64,000 nt of DNA from Erpobdella octoculata (taxonomy: Eukaryota > Annelida > Clitellata > Hirudinida > Erpobdellidae): assembly GCA_963978895.1 (NCBI GenBank), contig OZ022247.1:20027427-20091426 (forward strand), written 5' to 3'. Positions 59,585-64,000 of this stretch are shown one piece after another. Numbering within the stretch: the stretch's first letter is position 1; each line of letters opens with the position of its first letter. The notes beneath the pieces are model-generated. The model did no database searches and was not told where the DNA came from. It saw only the letters and a program-made list of their open reading frames with translations. A program made the translations under genes and the position numbers.

Positions 59585-60000
59585 GATGTTAAGGAACCTA
59601 CTCAACCTAAATAAATTGAAAATTATGTGGTTTTTATCAAAATGGAATATTATTTAGACTTTTGTAGATGCTATCAAAATTTGTGGCACGGACATTAAGC
59701 CCATTTTAATACTTAAAAACCTGGCAATTTCCATCTACTCCGATCTGTCAATACGATCAATAACACCGTCTGTGTCTTAAATTGTTGTCAACATCAAAAC
59801 GTGGGAAGCTTTTTACCGGCGCTTTGAAGAAAAGCACAAGTGACCAGCGTTACTATGTTCTCCAAGATCAGTCATAACAATTCCATTTTTGTCGGTCAGC
59901 CATGAAATCAACTTAACCAACTGTATTTCCTAACCAATACCACCGCTCAAACAATCTTCTACAGTAAAACGTACAACTGCGTGTTACACATTTTCAGGAT
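59585..60000. other. Intergenic, no recognisable gene
   Basis: No ORF with family motifs and no clear repeat boundary. Confidence 0.4.
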
Positions 60001-60064
60001 CTCCATATTAGCCCTACTTTTTGAAAAGAATGTATTCTTTTCAAAATGTAGGGCTAATATGGAG
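60001..60064. repeat. 64-bp near-perfect palindrome
   Basis: The left arm CTCCATATTAGCCCTAC(T)TTTT ... and the right arm are reverse complements over about 31 bp, with one mismatch in the arm and a minimal centre (AATGTATT). A second, shorter inverted repeat (TTTTTGAAAAC/GTTTTCAAAAA) follows at 60113-60141. Confidence 0.95.
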
Positions 60065-60329
60065 TTTTGGAAAGAACTTCCATCTTCAGTCAGAGGAGCA
60101 TAATTCAAAACGAAGATTTTTGAAAACTTTCGTTTTCAAAAAGTCTTTTTATTACAGCAGTAATGTAAAGTCACTTTGAACAAATCTTTTGACAAAGTTT
60201 TTGGTTTTAATGTTGTGGGTTGACAACAGACCTACATGCTGTAAATTACTATTTTCTTACTTTTATTATTTATTGTTTATTGGGATGATGAAAGCAACAA
60301 TCGGAAAGATAAAATAGAATACAAAAAAA

Positions 60330-60730
60330 CAAGTCCAAGCAAAAAACAGTTTTTTTTTAAAACACACTTTTATATTTTTACATTATGCAAATCGATTTCT
60401 AAATATAATAATATTTTTGCCATTGTCCACAGTAATATTTTATTAAATTTTAATAAGTTTTTGACATAATCATGATAACCTAAAAATTCTTTAAATTGAC
60501 GCAAGCGACATCTATTGAGTAATTTTAAACTCGTTACTGAAGAAATATTGAAATTATTTGAAATAAAGATTAAATCGCTTCAGAAATGATTGAATATTGT
60601 TTCTGTAACTGATTAAAGTCTATGCTAAAAGTTTCAAAGTTCTAAGTAATCCAAAAGTCTGTACAAATTCATTTCAAAAATTTGATCACAGAGAGACAAA
60701 GAAGTCAAGTTAAATTGTTTTTTTAAATCC
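60330..60730. mobile_element. Copy of the dispersed foldback-like repeat
   Basis: Shares AAACACACTTTTATATTTTT and GACAAAGAAGTCAAGTTAAA with 42185-42500 and, reversed, with 31566-31800. The interior is diverged. Confidence 0.5.
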
Positions 60731-61290
60731 CCCACAAGGAATCTCCCAAGAAAATTAATTTCCACCTAGGGTATGTCCTATAAGAAGCGGCGTAGCTACC
60801 ACATAGCAAGCATAAGGGTCTAGATTCTAGAAAAACTAAGGAGCCTTTTTTGACAAATGCAATGTAAATTATAAATAAATATTAATAATACACATTTAAA
60901 AATTAGATATTGATTCATTTAGATTGTATAGATAAAATTATAAATAATTCAAAAAAGTTCCCTGTCCATAGCGTACATAACCTTACAGGCTGCCGATTAC
61001 CTTAGAATATGATAGACCTAGACCTAAATTATTGCAGCGCTACAACGCCATCTTGCAAATGAAACAAAGTAGTTAGTGCTTCATAATTACAGTAGAACCT
61101 CTCTTATGCGACTTCTCCATTGCCAAGTAAAATCGGTCGCATACGTGAGTGAGTCGCATAAGAGAATAAGTCACATTTTTTTCAGAATTACATATACAGA
61201 CAACAAGGAGTAATCAGTACAGTAGTTTATTTTTTTAATCAACTAACAGTCATATAAAAAAATTTATGCTTTAAAATAGTTCCAGATTGT

Positions 61291-61615
61291 TTGTGCCTTC
61301 ACCACAAAGCTTCGGTCTACCTGCAGCAACTGTGTGTACCGATCTCAACGCTTCCTGGTCGGTCCCACCTTCGAACGACGGCGGCTGGCGACTTGCTCGT
61401 TCCGCCGTCAAAGACAACGACTCTCGGCAGGCGCGGATTTTTAGTTGCTGGTCCAGCTGTTTGTAGCAACCTATCTGCTGACCTGAAGAATCCAGCGTTA
61501 GACCTCGGCGGTTTCAAGAAGTTGCTCAAAACTGAACTCTAATCTTAACATAATGATTTGACGCGACGCGCTTTTGTGACTTACTTTAAAAAGCGCATTA
61601 TTAATAAACATTTAA
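61291..61615 (+). pseudogene. CR1/L2-like LINE 3' end
   Basis: Encodes VYLQQLCVPISTLPGRSHLR, TTAAGDLLVPPSKTTTLGRR and GFLVAGPAVCSNL, then LGGFKKLLKTEL. This is the C-terminal signature L-x-x-L-C-x-P ... R-x-x-L-R-(S/T) ... A-G-P ... F-K-x-x-L-K-T-x-L. The 3' UTR carries GCGCTTTTGTGACTT. Confidence 0.85.
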
Positions 61616-61724
61616 TAATTGATTTAAATTATTTAATTTAACACTACACAACTCCAAAGACGTTTTAATGAGATGGCTAGCTAGCGTACTTTTGTCGTGC
61701 TTACAAGCATACTTTAAAAGCCTA

Positions 61725-61975
61725 TTAACATATAAAATTGCAGTTTGTTAATGAATTCATCATCCAAATCTTTAGAATCAGTGTTTTCAATGTTTTCCTA
61801 TTCTTGTTCAACAACAACTGGACATTCGAGCTTGTTGGCTCATTAGCATCACAACTGACATACTCTTCCAAATCGACTCCCCCCAGGATTGGATGGTCGA
61901 ACTCTAGAGCCTCTCCAGAATTTGTGACATCACATGGACCGAAATATAAAGTTGGTTTGGTCTGAGCCACAGTAA
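61725..61975 (-). pseudogene. Possible pogo-like transposase C-terminal remnant
   Basis: The minus strand reads FDHPILGGVDLEEYVSCDAN and, in a second frame, NIENTDSKDLDDEFINKL. An acidic tail after a G-V-x-x-E-E-Y-V-x-C/I-D motif is common at the end of Tigger/jerky-type transposases, and the piece lies between matching pogo-type ends. Weak evidence on its own. Confidence 0.4.
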
Positions 61976-62062
61976 TGGTTACTGAAGAGAAGACAGTCCA
62001 AAAGAACGTGAAAATTAACAAAACCCCACAGGCTTTTATTACACATACTATACCTATCTGTA

Positions 62063-62390
62063 GGCGCCGTAGCACAGTGGTGAAAGCAGTTATGCTATCA
62101 TCCTGCCGTCGTGGGTTCAAATCTCAGTCACGGCGAGGCGTAATTCCGTTGAGCAAGGAATTCACTCACACTGCTCAGGCCAACTCAGCCTTTCATCTTT
62201 CATTGGTCGATGAATGAGTACCAGTTTCACGACTGGGGTGTAAATAGGGTTCGGCACATTCCGAATTGGGATACACGTGCGGGTGGCAGGTAACACTGTG
62301 TGATCTCATATGCACGAGCAGTTCCCGGCGCTGCTGTGGTATGATCAATACGAAGTAGCGCCCTAATGTTCTACATTTACATTTACATAA
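62063..62390 (+). mobile_element. tRNA-derived SINE
   Basis: The head contains a perfect A box TAGCACAGTGG (62070-62080) and B box GGTTCAAATCT (62114-62124) at tRNA-like spacing, the internal RNA polymerase III promoter. The body (GAGCAAGGAATTCACTCACA ... CATTGGTCGATGAATGAGTA ... TTCGGCACATTCCGAATTGG) is shared with 41868-41992, and the 3' end GCGCCCTAATGTTCTACATT ends in a short ACATTT repeat. It depends on a LINE for movement. Confidence 0.85.
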
Positions 62391-62554
62391 AGTCGTATAG
62401 CGAGGTCCTACTGTATTTGGCTATTAATTTTACATGTCGTTTAATTTTACACGTTTTCTTTTGTTCGCCGTTTTTAGTTTCCGGAAAACACTTTACTATT
62501 AAGCACTATTAAATTTGTATAAATGTTTTTATATTATTTACAATAATTACATAG

Positions 62555-63533
62555 TTATGGATGAACCAAAATCAAATCTAATGAGTTCGGCGCAAAAACG
62601 AAAGCTTGAACGACAAAAAATGAGGAATTAAGCAAATTGCCCAAAATTGATTTGTTTATTAGAAAAAGCAAAGATACTGATCATAATGATACTGCTTCAA
62701 CCATCGGCGTAGCTAGTATGGAAGTTAAAGAACCACTGGGTAAAGAACTATCGGTTAGTGTGGACGCAACTCCTGACACAATTAATCCTAAGCATAAAAC
62801 ATGCAGAAGCAGACAAAATGGATCTCAAAGAACTTATTAGTGATTTTGCAAACATGAAGGCTAGGAAAAAACAATTTTAAAATAAATCATGGTGGTGTGT
62901 GCCTTGTGCAATGTTTAACAATAAATAGCAATACTTTTATTATTTTATTTAGGAATGTGCCGGATATCCGGTTGATCCGGATATCCGACCGGATATTGGC
63001 TATCCGGATGTTATCCAGCATCCGGTATCCGGCAGTTTGATATCCGGTAAAATATAAAGAAAACTTAATTTTAATATATGTGTAGGTAGAAGCTCAACCA
63101 CCACAATCTGTTAGAGGTGATGCCACTGATGCGTCTCCCATTCAGAAGCTTTCATCGGCAGAGCGTGATATAGAAGTTTACCTTTCTGAGCCAGTTATTG
63201 CCAGTTTATCAACCTCTGATATGGTGGAAAGGCGATCGCAACCGCTTCCCATTCTTGTCTATGTTGGCTAAAACGTTTCTGGCGCCGCCACCAGCAAGTG
63301 TTGACTGTGAAAGCCTTTTTTGCTGTGGAGGAAGTGTGTTGAGTGACACTCGTTGCCATCTCTTGCCAAAAAAAGCTGAGCAACTAATAATGTTAAAAAT
63401 AAATGTGCCGCTCTTAAGAAAACCAATATTAAAAAATAAAAACATTTTAACAGTTAATCAGCTAGGCTTGTTAGCAAATAATTTGAATGTTACTTTGTAT
63501 TTGTACTTTTTTGTAGATTTAGTTGCAACTTGA
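62555..63533 (+). pseudogene. hAT transposase remnant (N- and C-terminal pieces)
   Basis: From ATG 62557 a start reading MDEPKSNLMSSAQKRKLERQ is interrupted by a frameshift, then LPKIDLFIRKSKD, an opening typical of ZMYM/TTF-type hAT transposases. At 63198-63440 the C-terminal dimerisation domain is clear: FPFLSMLAKTFLAPPPASVD, CESLFCCGG, RCHLLPKKAEQLIML. The catalytic core is missing. Between them, 62953-63050 is filled with GGATATCCGG repeats of a nested hAT-type end. Confidence 0.75.
62953..63050. repeat. GGATATCCGG subterminal repeats
   Basis: Seven or so copies of (G)GATATCCGG/ATCCGG in both orientations within 100 bp after AGGAATGTGCC, a pattern of hAT element ends. The opposite end was not found. 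Confidence 0.6.
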
Positions 63534-63539
63534 AAGGAT

Positions 63540-64000
63540 TTTAAAAAATTTTGCTCCTGAGAGGATGAAACTGGAAAACAAATGTTTCTTAAAACAACGT
63601 TTATCTTGAGAACCAAAAACGAATGGTTTTTGAAATTTGGTATGTAGAATCTTCTTAAAAATTGATAAAATACGATTTTACCATTTTTTGAAAATTTGGT
63701 TTCCAGGACCTCAAATGTGGGCGGGAAAATAGTGTTATTTGTTTTTTAAAGTAACAGCTACTCAGAGACTGTAAATGCTACAGATGTAAAAATTAATAAT
63801 TAGTATTTTTTCAAAAAAATAATGATGCACGTGTTTCACCATTTTTTGAAAATTTGGTTTCCAGGACCTCAAATGTGGAGTGGAAAAAAACTAAAAAAGT
63901 GAAGGTTTTAAAATTTGGTTCTTGGGATTTTCTAAAAAATAAATTATACATGTGTAACCGTATTCAAATAATTTATTTTCTGGGACCTCAAATATGGAAT
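63540..64000 (+). mobile_element. Second copy of the Helitron family, running off the right edge
   Basis: Starts inside the family (AAATTTTGCTCCTGAGAGGA, as at 37675) without the TCTATATATA terminus, and contains two of the ~157-bp internal units (63665, 63838). Confidence 0.75.

Larger units (their letters stand above)
61090..62413 (-). mobile_element. Pogo/Tigger-like element with TA duplication
   Basis: The left CAGTAGAACCTCTCTTATGC and right GCGAGGTCCTACTG are inverted ends (CAGTAG(A/G)ACCTC) flanked by TA at 61088-61089 and 62414-62415. Repeats of TCGCATA(A/C)G near 61135-61165 lie inside the left end. It has been filled by a LINE tail and a SINE, and keeps a piece of what looks like a transposase C-terminus. 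Confidence 0.75.

Overview
This window is AT-rich animal (metazoan) nuclear DNA. It is spliced, rich in microsatellites and dominated by transposable elements. Three protein-coding genes can be reconstructed with confidence from splice sites and homology: cytochrome c (minus, 27.4-28.5 kb), a Jun bZIP factor (plus, 43.3-45.5 kb) and CZIB, the CXXC zinc-binding protein known as C1orf123/UPF0587 in vertebrates (minus, 49.6-52.75 kb, six exons). A fourth, a Toll-like receptor with two cysteine clusters (minus, 55.0-57.4 kb), is nearly as clear. The Toll-type ectodomain and a cytochrome c without the arthropod-type N-terminal extension suggest a non-arthropod protostome, perhaps a lophotrochozoan. 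That placement is inference and weak.

The most striking feature is at 1-10113: a tandem array of 25 U5 snRNA genes, all on the plus strand, one per ~408-bp unit, running off the left edge. Each has the U5 invariant loop (GCCUUUUAC), its flanking stems and a 3' terminal hairpin. Spacers fall into three subtypes (called A, B and C here) plus recombinants, a sign of unequal exchange. The Sm-site position reads AUUUCUUU rather than a plain U run. A SINE-like insertion with a 10-bp target duplication sits exactly at the 5' end of one U5 gene, and a decayed U5 copy lies at 26.49 kb.

From 10.1 to 26.2 kb is a graveyard of nested elements. It starts with an I-group LINE 5' half (zinc-knuckle ORF1, endonuclease) and a BED-finger hAT. 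Next is a large DNA transposon with a DDE-type transposase plus a Ulp1-protease/PHD-finger gene, interrupted by a 1547-bp hAT with perfect TIRs and TSD. Then come another hAT transposase, a gypsy-type LTR element truncated by a LINE reverse transcriptase/RNase H half, two more hATs and a LINE tail.

From 29 to 42.6 kb are decayed LINEs, a P-like transposase remnant, a 2.8-kb pogo-like element in a LINE (identified by TIR, TA duplication and an occupied/empty-site comparison) that itself holds a foldback element, a Helitron with ~157-bp internal repeats, and a TTA-flanked MITE inside a SINE. From 53 to 64 kb are a hAT MITE with a perfect 8-bp TSD, LINE fragments, a ~334-bp (TAA)n tract, a 64-bp near-perfect palindrome, a pogo/Tigger-like element carrying a LINE tail and a tRNA-derived SINE, a hAT remnant and part of a second Helitron.

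The host genes are not functionally linked: snRNA for splicing, mitochondrial electron transport, AP-1 transcription, a conserved zinc protein and innate immunity. All boundaries, splice sites and homologies were read by eye; no database search was run.
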